A stretch of 53,112 bases of DNA from Pseudomonas sp. GM74 (GCF_000282455.1 NZ_AKJG01000005.1:1-53112); one strand, 5' to 3'; shown: positions 19,303-32,223, counted from the stretch's first letter. Notes: generated by a model not told the origin, from the letters alone. A program made the numbers and translations.

Positions 19303-20099
19303 TGCGCAGAATTTCATTGATAGAGCGCGTTCGCCGCTTCGGCCAGGCCGGCATCGATGTGTTGGCGGTGTTCGGGCGTTCCAGCTTGTTCCTGTTCCAT
19401 GCCTTGCTTGGTCGGGGCGGCATCGGTGGCGGCTTCGGGCTGCTGGTCAAGCAGTTGCATTCGGTGGGCGTGATGTCCCTGGTGATCATCGTGGTCTCCG
19501 GGGTGTTCATCGGCATGGTGCTGGCGCTGCAGGGCTTCAACATTCTTTCCAGCTATGGTTCAGAGCAGGCCGTCGGGCAGATGGTGGCGCTGACGCTGCT
19601 GCGTGAACTGGGGCCGGTGGTGACCGCCTTGCTGTTCGCCGGGCGCGCAGGTTCGGCGTTGACCGCCGAAATCGGCAACATGAAGTCCACCGAGCAGTTG
19701 TCCAGCCTGGAAATGATCGGGGTCGACCCGCTCAAGTACATCATCGCGCCACGCTTGTGGGCCGGTTTCATTTCCCTGCCGGTGCTGGCGATGATTTTCA
19801 GCGTCGTGGGTATCTGGGGTGGCTCGTGGGTAGCTGTCGACTGGCTGGGAGTCTATGAAGGTTCCTACTGGTCGAACATGCAGAACAGCGTGACGTTCGC
19901 TGAGGATGTGCTCAACGGGATCATCAAAAGTATCGTCTTTGCCTTTGTCGTGACCTGGATTGCCGTATTCCAAGGCTATGACTGCGAACCCACTTCCGAG
20001 GGGATCAGTCGTGCCACTACCAAGACCGTTGTGTATGCCTCGTTGGCAGTACTCGGCCTGGACTTTATTCTGACCGCCTTGATGTTTGGAGATTTCTGA
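19302..20099 (+). CDS. mlaE: MlaE, phospholipid transport permease
   Basis: The 265-residue inner-membrane permease has about five membrane helices and the MlaE-family block [20 protein letters not shown] followed by [21 protein letters not shown]. The cytoplasmic coupling region [17 protein letters not shown] lies near the C-terminus. It dimerises within the MlaF2E2D6B2 complex. One-base overlaps with mlaF and mlaD indicate coupled translation. Confidence 0.97.
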   Translation: MRRISLIERVRRFGQAGIDVLAVFGRSSLFLFHALLGRGGIGGGFGLLVKQLHSVGVMSLVIIVVSGVFIGMVLALQGFNILSSYGSEQAVGQMVALTLLRELGPVVTALLFAGRAGSALTAEIGNMKSTEQLSSLEMIGVDPLKYIIAPRLWAGFISLPVLAMIFSVVGIWGGSWVAVDWLGVYEGSYWSNMQNSVTFAEDVLNGIIKSIVFAFVVTWIAVFQGYDCEPTSEGISRATTKTVVYASLAVLGLDFILTALMFGDF

Positions 20100-20566
20100 T
20101 GCAAAACCGCACCCTGGAAATCGGTGTCGGCCTTTTCTTGCTGGCTGGCATCCTGGCTTTGCTCTTGTTGGCGTTGCGGGTCAGCGGCCTGTCCCCGACT
20201 CCGAGCACCGACACGTATAAACTTTACGCCTACTTCGACAATATCGCCGGTTTGACGGTCAGAGCCAAGGTGACCATGGCCGGTGTGACCATCGGCAAGG
20301 TCACGGCCATCGATCTGGATCGCGACAGTTTCACCGGTCGGGTGACCATGCAGCTGGAAAAACGCATCGATAATCTGCCGGCGGACTCCACTGCATCTAT
20401 CCTGACCGCAGGACTGTTGGGCGAGAAGTACATCGGTATCAGCGTGGGCGGGGAAGACACCCTGCTCAAGGATGGTGGAACCATCCATGACACGCAGTCA
20501 TCGCTGGTGCTCGAAGACCTGATCGGTAAATTCCTGCTCAATACCGTTAGCAAAGAAGCTAAATGA
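20099..20566 (+). CDS. mlaD: MlaD, MCE-domain phospholipid-binding subunit
   Basis: The 155-residue protein has an N-terminal membrane anchor (about residues 6-27) and one MCE domain (YFDNIAGLTVRAKVTMAGVTIGKV). The C-terminal helix runs LVLEDLIGKFLLNT. MlaD hexamers form a hydrophobic channel above MlaE in the periplasm. The length matches the single-MCE class. mlaC follows after 11 bases. Confidence 0.97.
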   Translation: MQNRTLEIGVGLFLLAGILALLLLALRVSGLSPTPSTDTYKLYAYFDNIAGLTVRAKVTMAGVTIGKVTAIDLDRDSFTGRVTMQLEKRIDNLPADSTASILTAGLLGEKYIGISVGGEDTLLKDGGTIHDTQSSLVLEDLIGKFLLNTVSKEAK

Positions 20567-20577
20567 GGAACAGTTAA

Positions 20578-21231
20578 ATGATTTCTACCTTGCGACGTGG
20601 CCTGTTGGTAATGCTCGCGGTGTTTCCGTTGGTGTCTCATGCCGTGGCGGCGCCTTCGGCGCACGATCTGGTGCAGGACACAACCAACCGTATGCTCGCG
20701 GACCTGGCTGCAAACAAAGAGAAGTACAAGCAGGACCCGCAGGATTTCTATACGGCGCTGGACAGCATCGTCGGGCCGGTTGTGGATGCCGAGGGTATTT
20801 CCAAGAGCATCATGACGGTCAAGTACTCGAAGAAAGCTACGCCTGCGCAGATGAAGACCTTCGAAGAAAACTTCAAGAAGGGTCTGTTCCAGTTCTACGG
20901 CAATGCCTTGCTGGAGTACAACAACCAGGGCATCACCGTTGAACCGGCAAAAGACGAGTCGGGCGACCGTACCAGCGTTGGCATGACCGTCAAGGGCAGC
21001 AGCGGCGCGATCTATCCAGTGTCCTACACGCTGGAAAAGATCAACGGCGAGTGGAAGCTGCGTAACGTCATCATCAACGGCATCAACATCGGCAAGCTGT
21101 TCCGCGACCAGTTCGCCGATGCGATGCAGCGCAATGGCAACGACCTGGACAAGACCATCAACGGTTGGGCCGGGGAAGTCGCCAAGGCCAAGGAAGCCAC
21201 CGACAAGAAACCGGAGCAGTCAGCCCAATGA
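20578..21231 (+). CDS. mlaC: MlaC, periplasmic phospholipid shuttle
   Basis: The 217-residue protein has a signal peptide (LRRGLLVMLAVFPLVSHAVAA). The MlaC/Ttg2 fold follows with HDLVQDTTNRMLADL and LEKINGEWKLRNVIINGINI. It carries phospholipids between MlaD and MlaA-porin complexes. The gene has an AGGAAC binding site and overlaps mlaB by four bases (ATGA). Confidence 0.96.
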   Translation: MISTLRRGLLVMLAVFPLVSHAVAAPSAHDLVQDTTNRMLADLAANKEKYKQDPQDFYTALDSIVGPVVDAEGISKSIMTVKYSKKATPAQMKTFEENFKKGLFQFYGNALLEYNNQGITVEPAKDESGDRTSVGMTVKGSSGAIYPVSYTLEKINGEWKLRNVIINGINIGKLFRDQFADAMQRNGNDLDKTINGWAGEVAKAKEATDKKPEQSAQ

Positions 21232-21533
21232 GTGAGTCGGCAGTCCAGATGGACGAAGCGGGCGAGCTGCGACTCAGTGGCGTGCTGGATTACCGCACCG
21301 GCCCTGGCCTGCGCGAGCAGGGCAAGGCGCTGATCAAGGCCAGCAAGGCTTCGGCGCTGGTGGTCGATTGCTCGGCGGTGACCAAGTCCAGCAGCGTCGG
21401 TTTGTCGTTGCTGCTGTGCTTTATCCGGGATGCGCAGGCGGCCGGCAAGTCCCTGAGCATCCACGGGATGCCCGAAGACATGCGTGAAATCGCTCAGGTC
21501 AGCGAGCTGACCGAGCTGTTGGCGCATCCCTAA
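21228..21533 (+). CDS. mlaB: MlaB, STAS-domain regulator of the Mla transporter
   Basis: The 101-residue STAS domain starts MSESAVQMDEAGELRLSGVL and has the anti-sigma-antagonist-like block ALVVDCSAVTKSSSVGLSLL. MlaB binds MlaF and stabilises the ATPase. The start at 21228 overlaps the mlaC stop; a frame open further upstream lies inside mlaC. It is the last gene of the mla operon, before a terminator at 21549. Confidence 0.93.
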   Translation: MSESAVQMDEAGELRLSGVLDYRTGPGLREQGKALIKASKASALVVDCSAVTKSSSVGLSLLLCFIRDAQAAGKSLSIHGMPEDMREIAQVSELTELLAHP

Positions 21534-21548
21534 CCCGCATCTATGAAC

Positions 21549-21602
21549 AAGCCCCCCGTCCGAGTCCTGCTTGGCGGGGTTCGCAGGCGCGGGGCTTTTT
21601 TG
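21549..21602 (+). terminator. Terminator after mlaFEDCB
   Basis: AAGCCCC (21549-21555) pairs with GGGGCTT (21591-21597), followed by T residues. The 35-base interior has its own GC-rich pairing. It ends the mla operon ahead of ibaG. Confidence 0.75.
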
Positions 21603-21647
21603 TATGATGTCCGACCCGCGCGCACAGGGCGCCGATTGAGGTTGAGC

Positions 21648-23175
<1,528 letters not shown>

Positions 23176-23222
23176 TTTCTGCTGCATGGGCACAAGGATG
23201 TGCCCGCTGAACTGTTGTAAAG

Positions 23223-23243
23223 TCGAGCCGGTTTCCGGCTCGA
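23223..23243 (+). terminator. Hairpin between murA and hisG
   Basis: TCGAGCCGG pairs with CCGGCTCGA around a three-base loop. Only scattered T residues follow, so termination would be partial at best. Confidence 0.4.
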
Positions 23244-23303
23244 TGTGTGTCCGGCGTCATTTGCGACCGGGCATGAGTACCTTGATAAGGACTGACGTTT
23301 CCC

Positions 23304-23939
23304 ATGTTGACCATCGCACTGTCCAAGGGCCGCATCCTTGACGACACCCTGCCGCTTCTGGCTGAAGCGGGCATCGTGCCGACCGAGAATCCGGACAAGA
23401 GCCGCAAGCTGATCATTCCCACGACCCAGGAAGATGTACGCCTGCTGATCGTGCGTGCCACCGACGTGCCGACTTACGTCGAGCATGGTGCCGCCGACCT
23501 CGGTGTCGCCGGTAAAGATGTGCTGATGGAATATGGCGGCCAGGGTCTGTACGAGCCTCTGGACCTGCAAATTGCCCAGTGCAAGTTGATGACGGCCGGC
23601 AAGGTCGGTGCGGTCGAGCCCAAGGGCCGTCTGCGCATCGCCACCAAGTTCGTCAACGTTGCCAAGCGTTATTACGCTGAACAGGGTCGGCAGGTCGACA
23701 TCATCAAGCTGTACGGCTCGATGGAACTGGCACCGCTGATCGGCCTTGCCGACAAGATCATCGACGTGGTCGACACCGGTAACACGCTGCGGGCCAACGG
23801 CCTGGAGCCACAGGATTTCATTGCTGCCATCAGCTCCCGGCTGATCGTCAACAAAGCTTCGATGAAGATGCAGCACGCCCGTATCCAGGCGTTGATCGAC
23901 ACCCTGCGCAAGGCAGTGGAGTCTCGACACCGCGGCTGA
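23304..23939 (+). CDS. hisG: HisG, ATP phosphoribosyltransferase, short form
   Basis: The 211-residue protein starts [19 protein letters not shown]. The PRPP-binding block [19 protein letters not shown] is present, but the C-terminal regulatory ACT-like domain of long HisG is absent. Short HisG enzymes act as hetero-octamers with HisZ, a HisRS-like subunit that must be encoded elsewhere in this genome. It catalyses the first step of histidine synthesis. A hairpin terminator separates it from hisD. Confidence 0.97.
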   Translation: MLTIALSKGRILDDTLPLLAEAGIVPTENPDKSRKLIIPTTQEDVRLLIVRATDVPTYVEHGAADLGVAGKDVLMEYGGQGLYEPLDLQIAQCKLMTAGKVGAVEPKGRLRIATKFVNVAKRYYAEQGRQVDIIKLYGSMELAPLIGLADKIIDVVDTGNTLRANGLEPQDFIAAISSRLIVNKASMKMQHARIQALIDTLRKAVESRHRG

Positions 23940-23992
23940 TTCACCCGCGCGACGTTAAGTCGCGCCCGTCTATCCGCCTCATAGCCAGAATT

Positions 23993-24041
23993 CTCAGGTG
24001 CCCAAGCGGATCGAATGTTAGCTTCGGGCGCCTGAGTTTTT
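23993..24041 (+). terminator. Terminator-like hairpin between hisG and hisD
   Basis: CTCAGGTGCCC pairs with GGGCGCCTGAG (one G.T pair), the loop can extend the stem through AAGC/GCTT, and TTTTT follows directly. It lies within the 125-base hisG-hisD gap, so hisG may be cut off from hisDC, or the site may be read through conditionally. Confidence 0.75.
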
Positions 24042-24064
24042 GCCAATTCTATGAGGCTCTCGCT

Positions 24065-25402
24065 ATGACCGCACCGACTGCAATTCGCCGACTCAACGCT
24101 GCTGACCCGGATTTCGCACATCATCTGGATCATCTGCTGAGCTGGGAAAGTGTGTCTGACGACTCGGTCAATCAGCGGGTGCTGGACATCATCAAGGCCG
24201 TGCGTGAGCGTGGCGACGCAGCCCTGGTGGACTTTACCCGCCAGTTCGACGGCCTGGACGTGAAGTCCATGGCCGACCTGATCCTGCCGCGCGAGCGTCT
24301 GGAACTGGCGCTGACCCGCATCTCCGTGCCTCAGCGCGAAGCCCTGGAAGTCGCCGCGGCCCGTGTGCGCAGCTACCACGAAAAACAGAAGCAGGACTCC
24401 TGGAGCTACACCGAGGCTGACGGCACCGTACTGGGCCAGAAAGTCACGCCGCTGGACCGCGCCGGTCTGTATGTACCGGGCGGCAAGGCGTCGTACCCGT
24501 CGTCGGTGTTGATGAACGCGATTCCGGCCAAGGTTGCCGGCGTGACCGAAGTGGTCATGGTGGTGCCAACCCCGCGCGGTGAGATCAACGAACTGGTGCT
24601 GGCCGCTGCCTGCATCGCCGGTGTCGACCGGGTGTTCACCATCGGTGGCGCTCAAGCCGTTGCCGCATTGGCTTACGGCACCGAAAGCGTGCCGAAGGTC
24701 GATAAAGTGGTCGGCCCGGGCAACATCTATGTCGCCACCGCCAAGCGCCACGTGTTTGGCCAGGTCGGTATCGACATGATCGCCGGTCCTTCGGAAATCC
24801 TCGTAGTGTGCGACGGCCAGACCGATCCGGACTGGATCGCCATGGACCTGTTCTCCCAGGCCGAGCACGACGAAGACGCTCAGGCGATTCTGGTCAGTCC
24901 CGACGCCGAGTTCCTCGACAAGGTCGCCGCCAGCATCGCCAAGCTGATGCCGACCATGGAGCGCGCCGCGATCATCGAAACCTCGATCAATGGCCGTGGT
25001 GCATTGATCAAGGTTCGCGACATGGAGCAAGCCATCGAAGTGGCCAACCGCATCGCGCCCGAGCACCTCGAATTGTCCGTTGCCGATCCACAGGCCTGGC
25101 TGCCGCAGATCCGCCACGCCGGCGCGATCTTCATGGGCCGTCACACGTCCGAAGCCCTGGGCGACTACTGCGCAGGTCCCAACCACGTGTTGCCGACCTC
25201 CGGCACTGCGCGCTTCTCTTCGCCGCTGGGCGTGTACGACTTCCAGAAACGCTCGTCGATCATTTTCTGCTCCGAGCAGGGCGCTTCCGAGTTGGGCAAG
25301 ACCGCTTCCGTGCTGGCCCGTGGCGAGTCGCTGACCGCCCACGCCCGTAGCGCCGAATACCGCATCAGCGACGAAGACTTTCCACAAGGGCAGGGGAACT
25401 GA
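24065..25402 (+). CDS. hisD: HisD, histidinol dehydrogenase
   Basis: The 445-residue protein has the HisD signature region [20 protein letters not shown] and the active-site block [15 protein letters not shown]. The Zn/histidinol-binding [19 protein letters not shown] follows near residue 360. The enzyme oxidises histidinol to histidine in two NAD+-linked steps. hisC starts 2 bases after its stop. Confidence 0.97.
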   Translation: MTAPTAIRRLNAADPDFAHHLDHLLSWESVSDDSVNQRVLDIIKAVRERGDAALVDFTRQFDGLDVKSMADLILPRERLELALTRISVPQREALEVAAARVRSYHEKQKQDSWSYTEADGTVLGQKVTPLDRAGLYVPGGKASYPSSVLMNAIPAKVAGVTEVVMVVPTPRGEINELVLAAACIAGVDRVFTIGGAQAVAALAYGTESVPKVDKVVGPGNIYVATAKRHVFGQVGIDMIAGPSEILVVCDGQTDPDWIAMDLFSQAEHDEDAQAILVSPDAEFLDKVAASIAKLMPTMERAAIIETSINGRGALIKVRDMEQAIEVANRIAPEHLELSVADPQAWLPQIRHAGAIFMGRHTSEALGDYCAGPNHVLPTSGTARFSSPLGVYDFQKRSSIIFCSEQGASELGKTASVLARGESLTAHARSAEYRISDEDFPQGQGN

Positions 25403-25404
25403 AC

Positions 25405-26457
25405 ATGAGTAAATTCTGGAGCCCGTTCGTCAAGAATCTGGTGCCTTACGTGCCGGGCGAACAGCCGAAACTGGCGAAACTGGTGAAACTCAACACCAAC
25501 GAAAACCCGTACGGTCCATCGCCGAAAGCCTTGGCTGCGATGCAAACCGAGCTCAATGACAACCTGCGCCTGTACCCGGACCCCAATAGCGATCTGCTGA
25601 AGAACGCAGTCGCCAATTACTATGGCGTGCAGAGCAACCAGGTGTTCCTCGGCAACGGTTCCGATGAAGTGCTGGCGCACATCTTCCACGGTTTGCTGCA
25701 GCACGATCAGCCGCTGCTGTTCCCGGACATCAGCTACAGCTTCTACCCGGTCTACTGCGGGCTGTACGGCATCAAGTTCGACGCGGTGCCGCTGGACGAG
25801 CAGTTCCAGATCAACCCGGCGGACTACGCCAGGCCGAACGGCGGGATCATCTTCCCCAACCCGAACGCACCGACCGGCTGCCTGTTGACGCTGGAGGCGG
25901 TGGAGCAGATTCTCAAGGCCAGCCCGGATTCGGTGGTGGTGGTCGACGAGGCCTACATCGACTTCGGCGGCGAGACGGCAATCACCCTGGTGGACCGCTA
26001 TCGGAACCTGCTGGTGACCCAGACCCTGTCCAAGTCCCGTTCCCTGGCCGGGCTACGGGTGGGTCTGGCGGTCGGTCATCCGGACCTGATCGAGGCACTG
26101 GAACGGATCAAGAACAGCTTCAACTCCTATCCGCTGGATCGCATGGCGAATGTCGGCGCTGCCGCCGCATTCGAAGATCGCGAGTACTTCGACAAGACCT
26201 GCCGTTTGGTGATCGAGCACCGTGAGTGGGTGATTGCGCAGCTGGAAGGGAAGGGCTTTGAAGTGCTGCCATCGGCGGCGAATTTCATTTTCGCCCGTCA
26301 CCCCCGGCACGATGCGGCGGGGCTTGCGGCGAAGTTGCGTGAGCAAGGCGTGATTGTCCGGCACTTCAAGCAGGAACGGATTGCCCAGTTCCTGCGGATA
26401 TCCATCGGCACGCCAGAGCAGAATCAGGCGCTGATCGACGGCCTGGGCGACCTCTAA
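25405..26457 (+). CDS. hisC: HisC, histidinol-phosphate aminotransferase
   Basis: The 350-residue class I/II PLP aminotransferase has [14 protein letters not shown] near the N-terminus, NPNAPTG (the PLP-binding Asn) and [10 protein letters not shown]. The PLP-binding Lys is in [14 protein letters not shown] (about Lys210). It makes histidinol phosphate in histidine synthesis. It is tightly coupled to hisD. Confidence 0.97.
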   Translation: MSKFWSPFVKNLVPYVPGEQPKLAKLVKLNTNENPYGPSPKALAAMQTELNDNLRLYPDPNSDLLKNAVANYYGVQSNQVFLGNGSDEVLAHIFHGLLQHDQPLLFPDISYSFYPVYCGLYGIKFDAVPLDEQFQINPADYARPNGGIIFPNPNAPTGCLLTLEAVEQILKASPDSVVVVDEAYIDFGGETAITLVDRYRNLLVTQTLSKSRSLAGLRVGLAVGHPDLIEALERIKNSFNSYPLDRMANVGAAAAFEDREYFDKTCRLVIEHREWVIAQLEGKGFEVLPSAANFIFARHPRHDAAGLAAKLREQGVIVRHFKQERIAQFLRISIGTPEQNQALIDGLGDL

Positions 26458-26463
26458 ACCACC

Positions 26464-26563
26464 AAACCTGTGGGAGCGAGCTTGCTCGCAATGGCGGCCT
26501 GACAGTCAACAATGATGTTGAATGTTATGGCCTCATCGCGAGCAAGCTCGCTCCCACAGGTTT
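26464..26563. repeat. REP doublet (REPIN), TGTGGGAGCGAGCTTGCTCGC type
   Basis: The left arm (26464-26489) is AAACCTGTGGGAGCGAGCTT plus GCTCGC; its inverted copy ends at 26563. A spacer of 48 bases separates the arms. It lies between the convergent hisC and algW genes. Confidence 0.9.
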
Positions 26564-26576
26564 TTGGGTTGCCCGC

Positions 26577-27737
<1,161 letters not shown>

Positions 27738-27840
27738 TAAGCAGTTCCTGAGAGAGTTGCAGGCGGTATGAGACCGCTCATAATGACGCGCATTATACGA
27801 GGCCGCACGCGCCTCTGAACGGGATATTTAGGAGTCTTTT

Positions 27841-28599
27841 ATGGCCGTCGCCCTGAGCACCCTGGTCGAAGAAGCCGACCGCTACCTCAACAGCGCCAAA
27901 ATCGCCGATTACTGCCCCAACGGCTTGCAGGTCGAGGGGCGGCCGCAAGTGATGCGCATTGTCAGTGGCGTCACTGCCAGCCAGGCCTTGCTCGATGCGG
28001 CCGTGGAGGCCAATGCCGACCTGGTGCTGGTGCATCATGGCTACTTCTGGAAAGGCGAGAACCCGTGCATCACCGGCATGAAACAGCGCCGCCTGAAGAC
28101 CCTGCTCAAGCACGATATCAGCCTGTTGTCCTATCACCTGCCGCTGGACCTGCACCCGGACGTCGGCAATAACGTGCAGCTCGCGCGTCAGCTCGACATC
28201 ACCGTCGAAGGTCCGCTGGACCCGGACAACCTGAAGATTGTCGGCCTGGTCGGCTCGCTGAATGAGCCGATGATGCCCCGGGATTTCGCCCGTCGCGTCC
28301 AGGAAGTGATGGGCCGTGAGCCGCTGTTGATCGAAGGCAGCGCCATGATCCGCCGCGTCGGCTGGTGCACCGGTGGTGGCCAGGGTTACATCGATCAGGC
28401 CATTCTGGCGGGCGTCGATCTGTACCTCAGCGGCGAGGCTTCCGAGCAAACCTTCCACAGCGCCCGGGAAAACGACATCAGCTTCATCGCCGCCGGTCAC
28501 CATGCCACCGAGCGCTACGGCGTTCAGGCGCTGGGGGACTATCTGGCCCGTCGGTTTGCGCTGGAGCACATCTTCATCGATTGCCCGAATCCGATCTGA
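27841..28599 (+). CDS. NIF3-like dinuclear metal-centre protein (YbgI type)
   Basis: The 252-residue protein has the NIF3 metal ligands in LVLVHHGYFWKGEN and AGHHATERYGVQALG. It also has the SGVTASQALLDAAVEANADL block. YbgI-type proteins form hexameric rings with two metals; they are annotated as GTP cyclohydrolase I type 2, but the physiological role is uncertain. It is divergent from algW and lies upstream of cysD, with a repeat doublet in between. Confidence 0.92.
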   Translation: MAVALSTLVEEADRYLNSAKIADYCPNGLQVEGRPQVMRIVSGVTASQALLDAAVEANADLVLVHHGYFWKGENPCITGMKQRRLKTLLKHDISLLSYHLPLDLHPDVGNNVQLARQLDITVEGPLDPDNLKIVGLVGSLNEPMMPRDFARRVQEVMGREPLLIEGSAMIRRVGWCTGGGQGYIDQAILAGVDLYLSGEASEQTFHSARENDISFIAAGHHATERYGVQALGDYLARRFALEHIFIDCPNPI

Positions 28600-28618
28600 G
28601 GTACGCCATTGATCCAAA

Positions 28619-28710
28619 TGTGGGAGCGGGCTTGCTCGCGAATGCGGTGAATCAGTCAGCATTCACGTTGAATGATACGCCGCCTTCGCGAGCAAGCCCG
28701 CTCCCACAGG
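28619..28710. repeat. REP doublet (REPIN), TGTGGGAGCGGGCTTGCTCGCGAA type
   Basis: A 24-base left arm at 28619-28642 has a perfect inverted copy ending at about 28708. The spacer resembles those of the copies at 32246 and 41576. It lies in the nif3-cysD gap. Confidence 0.92.
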
Positions 28711-28852
28711 GTTCTGCTGTGCCCAAACGGGCAGGCATATTCATATGCTCTTTCGATCTAGTTTGCGTCCTGATTAGAAGTTGTCGCTGTGCTAGGATCC
28801 CCGCTCGAACACGGCCCGCTGGCCGTTCATAAGAAAGTTTTCGTGAGTAGCC

Positions 28853-29770
28853 ATGGTCGACAAACTGACGCATCTGAAACAGCTGGAGGCGGAAAGCATC
28901 CACATTATCCGCGAGGTGGCCGCCGAGTTCGACAACCCGGTGATGCTGTACTCCATCGGTAAAGACTCCGCCGTGATGCTGCATCTGGCACGCAAGGCGT
29001 TCTTCCCGGGCAAGCTGCCGTTTCCGGTGATGCACGTCGACACTCGCTGGAAATTCAAGGAGATGTACAGCTTCCGCGACAAGATGGTCGCCGAGCTGGG
29101 TCTCGACCTGATCACCCACGTCAACCCGGACGGCGTGGCGCAGGACATCAACCCGTTCACCCACGGCAGCGCCAAGCACACCGACATCATGAAGACCGAG
29201 GGCCTCAAGCAGGCACTCGACAAGTATGGTTTCGACGCAGCATTCGGCGGCGCCCGTCGCGATGAAGAGAAATCCCGCGCCAAGGAGCGTGTGTACTCGT
29301 TCCGCGACAGCAAGCACCGCTGGGACCCGAAGAACCAGCGTCCCGAGTTGTGGAACGTCTATAACGGCAAGGTCAACAAGGGCGAATCGATCCGCGTCTT
29401 CCCGCTGTCGAACTGGACCGAGCTGGACATCTGGCAGTACATCTACCTTGAAGGCATCCCGATCGTCCCGCTGTACTTCGCCGCTGAACGTGAAGTCATC
29501 GAGAAGAACGGCACGCTGATCATGATTGACGACGAGCGCATCCTCGAGCACCTGAGCGATGAAGACAAAGCGCGCATCGTCAAAAAGAAAGTGCGTTTCC
29601 GTACCCTTGGTTGCTACCCGTTGACGGGCGCGGTGGAGTCCGAGGCCGAAAGCCTGACGGACATCATTCAGGAAATGCTCCTGACGCGAACTTCCGAGCG
29701 CCAGGGCCGTGTCATCGACCACGATGGCGCAGGCTCGATGGAAGACAAAAAACGTCAAGGATACTTTTAA
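28853..29770 (+). CDS. cysD: CysD, sulfate adenylyltransferase small subunit
   Basis: The 305-residue protein has the PP-loop-type fold of PAPS-reductase-like adenylyltransferases: [20 protein letters not shown], then TRWKFKEMY and [20 protein letters not shown]. It ends [13 protein letters not shown]. With CysN it makes APS from sulfate and ATP. The stop codon is the first triplet of an AAGCTT-rich repeat (TAAGCTTC), and cysN is displaced about 500 bases downstream by an inserted gene. Confidence 0.97.
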   Translation: MVDKLTHLKQLEAESIHIIREVAAEFDNPVMLYSIGKDSAVMLHLARKAFFPGKLPFPVMHVDTRWKFKEMYSFRDKMVAELGLDLITHVNPDGVAQDINPFTHGSAKHTDIMKTEGLKQALDKYGFDAAFGGARRDEEKSRAKERVYSFRDSKHRWDPKNQRPELWNVYNGKVNKGESIRVFPLSNWTELDIWQYIYLEGIPIVPLYFAAEREVIEKNGTLIMIDDERILEHLSDEDKARIVKKKVRFRTLGCYPLTGAVESEAESLTDIIQEMLLTRTSERQGRVIDHDGAGSMEDKKRQGYF

Positions 29771-29799
29771 GCTTCGAGTTACAAGCGGCAAGCTGCAAG
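29768..29799 (+). repeat. Left AAGCTT-type repeat arm of the cysD-cysN insertion
   Basis: It begins TAAGCTTCGAG at the cysD stop codon and contains ACAAGCGGCAAGCTGCAAG (29781-29799), 17 of 19 identical to ACAAGCTTCAAGCTGCAAG at 43831-43849. It forms an imperfect inverted pair with 30226-30262. Confidence 0.7.
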
Positions 29800-29874
29800 T
29801 TAAAGGCGGTATGCGTAACTTTGCGGTCTGGCGCTTGCGGCCGGTTGCTGCGAGCCGGAATCGGATGACTCGTA

Positions 29875-30216
29875 ATGGATTTCGAGAAACTGGTTGTTTG
29901 GCAGCGAAGCAAATGTTTGGCGGTGGGGATTTATAGAGAGTTTGCGCAATGCGGGGATTTTGGATTCAAGGATCAAATTACCCGCTCTGCACTTTCAGTG
30001 CCTTCCAATATTGCTGAAGGCATGGAGCGTCGGAGTTCCAGAGAAAAGGTTCACTTTCTCTGGATCGCGAAGGCTTCTTGTGGAGAGTTGCGAACCCAAG
30101 TCCTGATAGGCCGAGATATCGCTTACATCGCAGATCCGCTGGCTGAAAATTGGATTATGGAAACCCGAGAGCTTTCTCGAATGCTGGGCGGGTTGATCAA
30201 CAAAATTTCTGACTAG
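29875..30216 (+). CDS. Four-helix-bundle protein, 23S rRNA intervening-sequence (IVP/S23) family
   Basis: The 113-residue protein is predicted all-helical. It has the family signature blocks [29 protein letters not shown] and the [20 protein letters not shown] helix. Relatives are encoded inside rRNA intervening sequences, and the DGR accessory protein Avd shares this fold; their role as nucleic-acid-binding bundles is partly understood. The gene is less GC-rich than cysD and cysN, and its ribosome-binding site is weak (CGGA, 9 bases from ATG). It is inserted between two genes normally adjacent and flanked by inverted repeats, which suggests arrival as a cassette. Function here is unknown. 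Confidence 0.85.
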   Translation: MDFEKLVVWQRSKCLAVGIYREFAQCGDFGFKDQITRSALSVPSNIAEGMERRSSREKVHFLWIAKASCGELRTQVLIGRDIAYIADPLAENWIMETRELSRMLGGLINKISD

Positions 30217-30225
30217 CTGTACGCC

Positions 30226-30262
30226 GACAAGCTTGCCGCTTGAAGCTTACAGCTCGGAGCTT
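30226..30262 (-). repeat. Right AAGCTT-type repeat arm of the cysD-cysN insertion
   Basis: GACAAGCTTGCCGCTTGAAG leads into CTTACAGCTCGGAGCTTG. The block GCTTGCCGCTTGAAGCTT (30231-30248) is 17 of 18 identical to 43870-43887. The GGAG at 30256-30259, inside the repeat, is the ribosome-binding site of cysN. Confidence 0.7.
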
Positions 30263-30269
30263 GAATGCA

Positions 30270-32168
30270 ATGAGCCACGTATCTGAATTGATCAGCGAGG
30301 ACATCCTCGCCTACCTGGGCCAGCACGAACGTAAAGAGCTGCTGCGCTTTCTGACCTGCGGTAACGTCGACGACGGCAAGAGCACCCTGATCGGGCGCCT
30401 GCTGCACGACTCCAAGATGATCTACGAAGATCACCTGGAAGCCATTACCCGCGACTCGAAAAAAGTCGGCACCACCGGCGAAGACATCGACCTGGCATTG
30501 CTGGTCGACGGCCTGCAGGCCGAGCGTGAGCAAGGCATCACCATCGATGTCGCGTACCGCTATTTCTCCACCGCCAAGCGCAAATTCATCATTGCCGACA
30601 CCCCTGGCCATGAGCAGTACACCCGCAACATGGCCACCGGTGCCTCCACCTGTGACCTGGCGATCATCCTGGTCGACGCCCGTTACGGCGTGCAGACCCA
30701 GACCCGTCGCCACAGCTTCATCGCCTCGCTGCTGGGCATCAAGCACATCGTCGTGGCCATCAACAAGATGGACCTCAAGGGCTTCGATCAGGGCGTGTTC
30801 GAGTCGATCAAGGCCGACTACCTGCAGTTCGCCGAAGGCTTGAAGCTCAAGCCCACCAGCATGCACTTCGTGCCGATGTCGGCGTTGAAGGGCGACAACG
30901 TGGTGAACAAATCCGAGCGTTCGCCGTGGTACACCGGCCAGTCGCTGATGGAAATTCTCGAGACCGTGGAAGTGGCGGGCGATCGCAACTTCACCGACCT
31001 GCGTTTCCCGGTGCAGTACGTCAACCGTCCGAACCTGAACTTCCGTGGCTTCGCCGGTACGCTGGCCAGTGGCATCGTCAAGAAAGGCGACGAAGTCGTG
31101 GTGCTGCCGTCGGGCAAGAGCAGCCGCGTGAAGTCCATCGTCACCTTCGAAGGTGAACTGGAACACGCAGGCCCGGGTCAGGCAGTTACGCTGACCATGG
31201 AAGACGAAATCGATATCTCCCGTGGCGATCTGTTGGTTCACGCCGACAACGTGCCGCCGGTGACTGACAGCTTCGAAGCGATGCTGGTGTGGATGGCTGA
31301 AGAGCCGATGCTGCCGGGCAAGAAGTACGACATCAAACGCGCCACCAGTTACGTGCCGGGCTCTATCGCCAGCATCGTCAACAAGGTCGACGTGAACACC
31401 CTGGAAGAAGGTCCGGCCAGCGCGTTGCAGCTCAACGAAATCGGCAAGGTCAAGATCGCGCTCGATGCGCCGATTGCCCTCGACGGTTACGACAGCAACC
31501 GCACCACCGGCGCCTTCATCATCATCGATCGCTTGACCAACGGCACCGTTGGCGCAGGAATGATCGTTGCCCAGCCGTTGGCCCATGGCACCAGCACGCA
31601 CCACGGCAAACTGGCCCACGTCGCCACCGAAGAACGCGCACAGCGCTTTGGCCAGCAACCGGCCACCGTGCTGTTCAGCGGCTTGTCGGGCGCGGGCAAA
31701 AGCACCCTGGCGTATGCGGTTGAACGCAAGTTGTTCGACATGGGCCGTGCGGTGTTCGTACTCGATGGCCAGAACCTGCGTCACGACCTGAACAAAGGTC
31801 TGCCACAGGATCGCGCCGGTCGTACCGAGAACTGGCGCCGTGCCGCACACGTTGCGCGTCAGTTCAACGAAGCGGGTCTGCTGACCCTGGCGGCGTTCGT
31901 TGCCCCGAATGCAGAAGGTCGTGAACAGGCCCGGGAACTGATCGGCAAGGAACGTCTGCTGACGGTCTACGTCCAGGCTTCGCCGACGGTTTGCGCCGAG
32001 CGTGATCCGCAAGGTTTGTACGCGGCGGCCGGGGATAACATCCCGGGCGAGTCCTTCCCGTACGACGTGCCGCTGGATGCCGATCTGGTGATCGACACCC
32101 AGTCCGTGTCGCTGGAAGAAAGCGTCAAGCAAGTGCTGGGTCTGCTGCGTGAGCGTGGTGCGATTTAA
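30270..32168 (+). CDS. cysNC: CysNC, sulfate adenylyltransferase GTPase subunit fused to APS kinase
   Basis: The 632-residue fusion starts [16 protein letters not shown], chosen because GGAG lies 10 bases upstream. The CysN GTPase has P-loop [16 protein letters not shown]3 [12 protein letters not shown] and G4 NKMDLKG, then EF-Tu-like beta domains to about residue 440. The CysC kinase follows with its own P-loop [15 protein letters not shown] and [13 protein letters not shown]. With CysD it forms APS using GTP hydrolysis, then phosphorylates it to PAPS. The fusion is usual in pseudomonads. The ribosome-binding site comes from a repeat element. Confidence 0.97.
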   Translation: MSHVSELISEDILAYLGQHERKELLRFLTCGNVDDGKSTLIGRLLHDSKMIYEDHLEAITRDSKKVGTTGEDIDLALLVDGLQAEREQGITIDVAYRYFSTAKRKFIIADTPGHEQYTRNMATGASTCDLAIILVDARYGVQTQTRRHSFIASLLGIKHIVVAINKMDLKGFDQGVFESIKADYLQFAEGLKLKPTSMHFVPMSALKGDNVVNKSERSPWYTGQSLMEILETVEVAGDRNFTDLRFPVQYVNRPNLNFRGFAGTLASGIVKKGDEVVVLPSGKSSRVKSIVTFEGELEHAGPGQAVTLTMEDEIDISRGDLLVHADNVPPVTDSFEAMLVWMAEEPMLPGKKYDIKRATSYVPGSIASIVNKVDVNTLEEGPASALQLNEIGKVKIALDAPIALDGYDSNRTTGAFIIIDRLTNGTVGAGMIVAQPLAHGTSTHHGKLAHVATEERAQRFGQQPATVLFSGLSGAGKSTLAYAVERKLFDMGRAVFVLDGQNLRHDLNKGLPQDRAGRTENWRRAAHVARQFNEAGLLTLAAFVAPNAEGREQARELIGKERLLTVYVQASPTVCAERDPQGLYAAAGDNIPGESFPYDVPLDADLVIDTQSVSLEESVKQVLGLLRERGAI

Positions 32169-32184
32169 GACTTAGCCGCAAAAT

Positions 32185-32223
32185 GAAAAACCCGCCGATG
32201 AGTGATCATCGGCGGGTTTTTTT
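32185..32223 (+). terminator. Rho-independent terminator after cysNC
   Basis: AAAAACCCGCCGATGA pairs with TCATCGGCGGGTTTTT around a short loop, followed by T residues. It closes the cysD-cysNC unit. Confidence 0.92.

Noticed and set aside
29875..30216. The four-helix-bundle gene as an Avd protein of a diversity-generating retroelement
   Set aside because: No reverse transcriptase, template repeat or variable repeat lies nearby, so only the fold family is shared.
30213..32132. A 639-codon minus-strand open frame opposite cysNC
   Set aside because: Low-complexity antisense frame; cysNC on the plus strand has both P-loops and all expected motifs.
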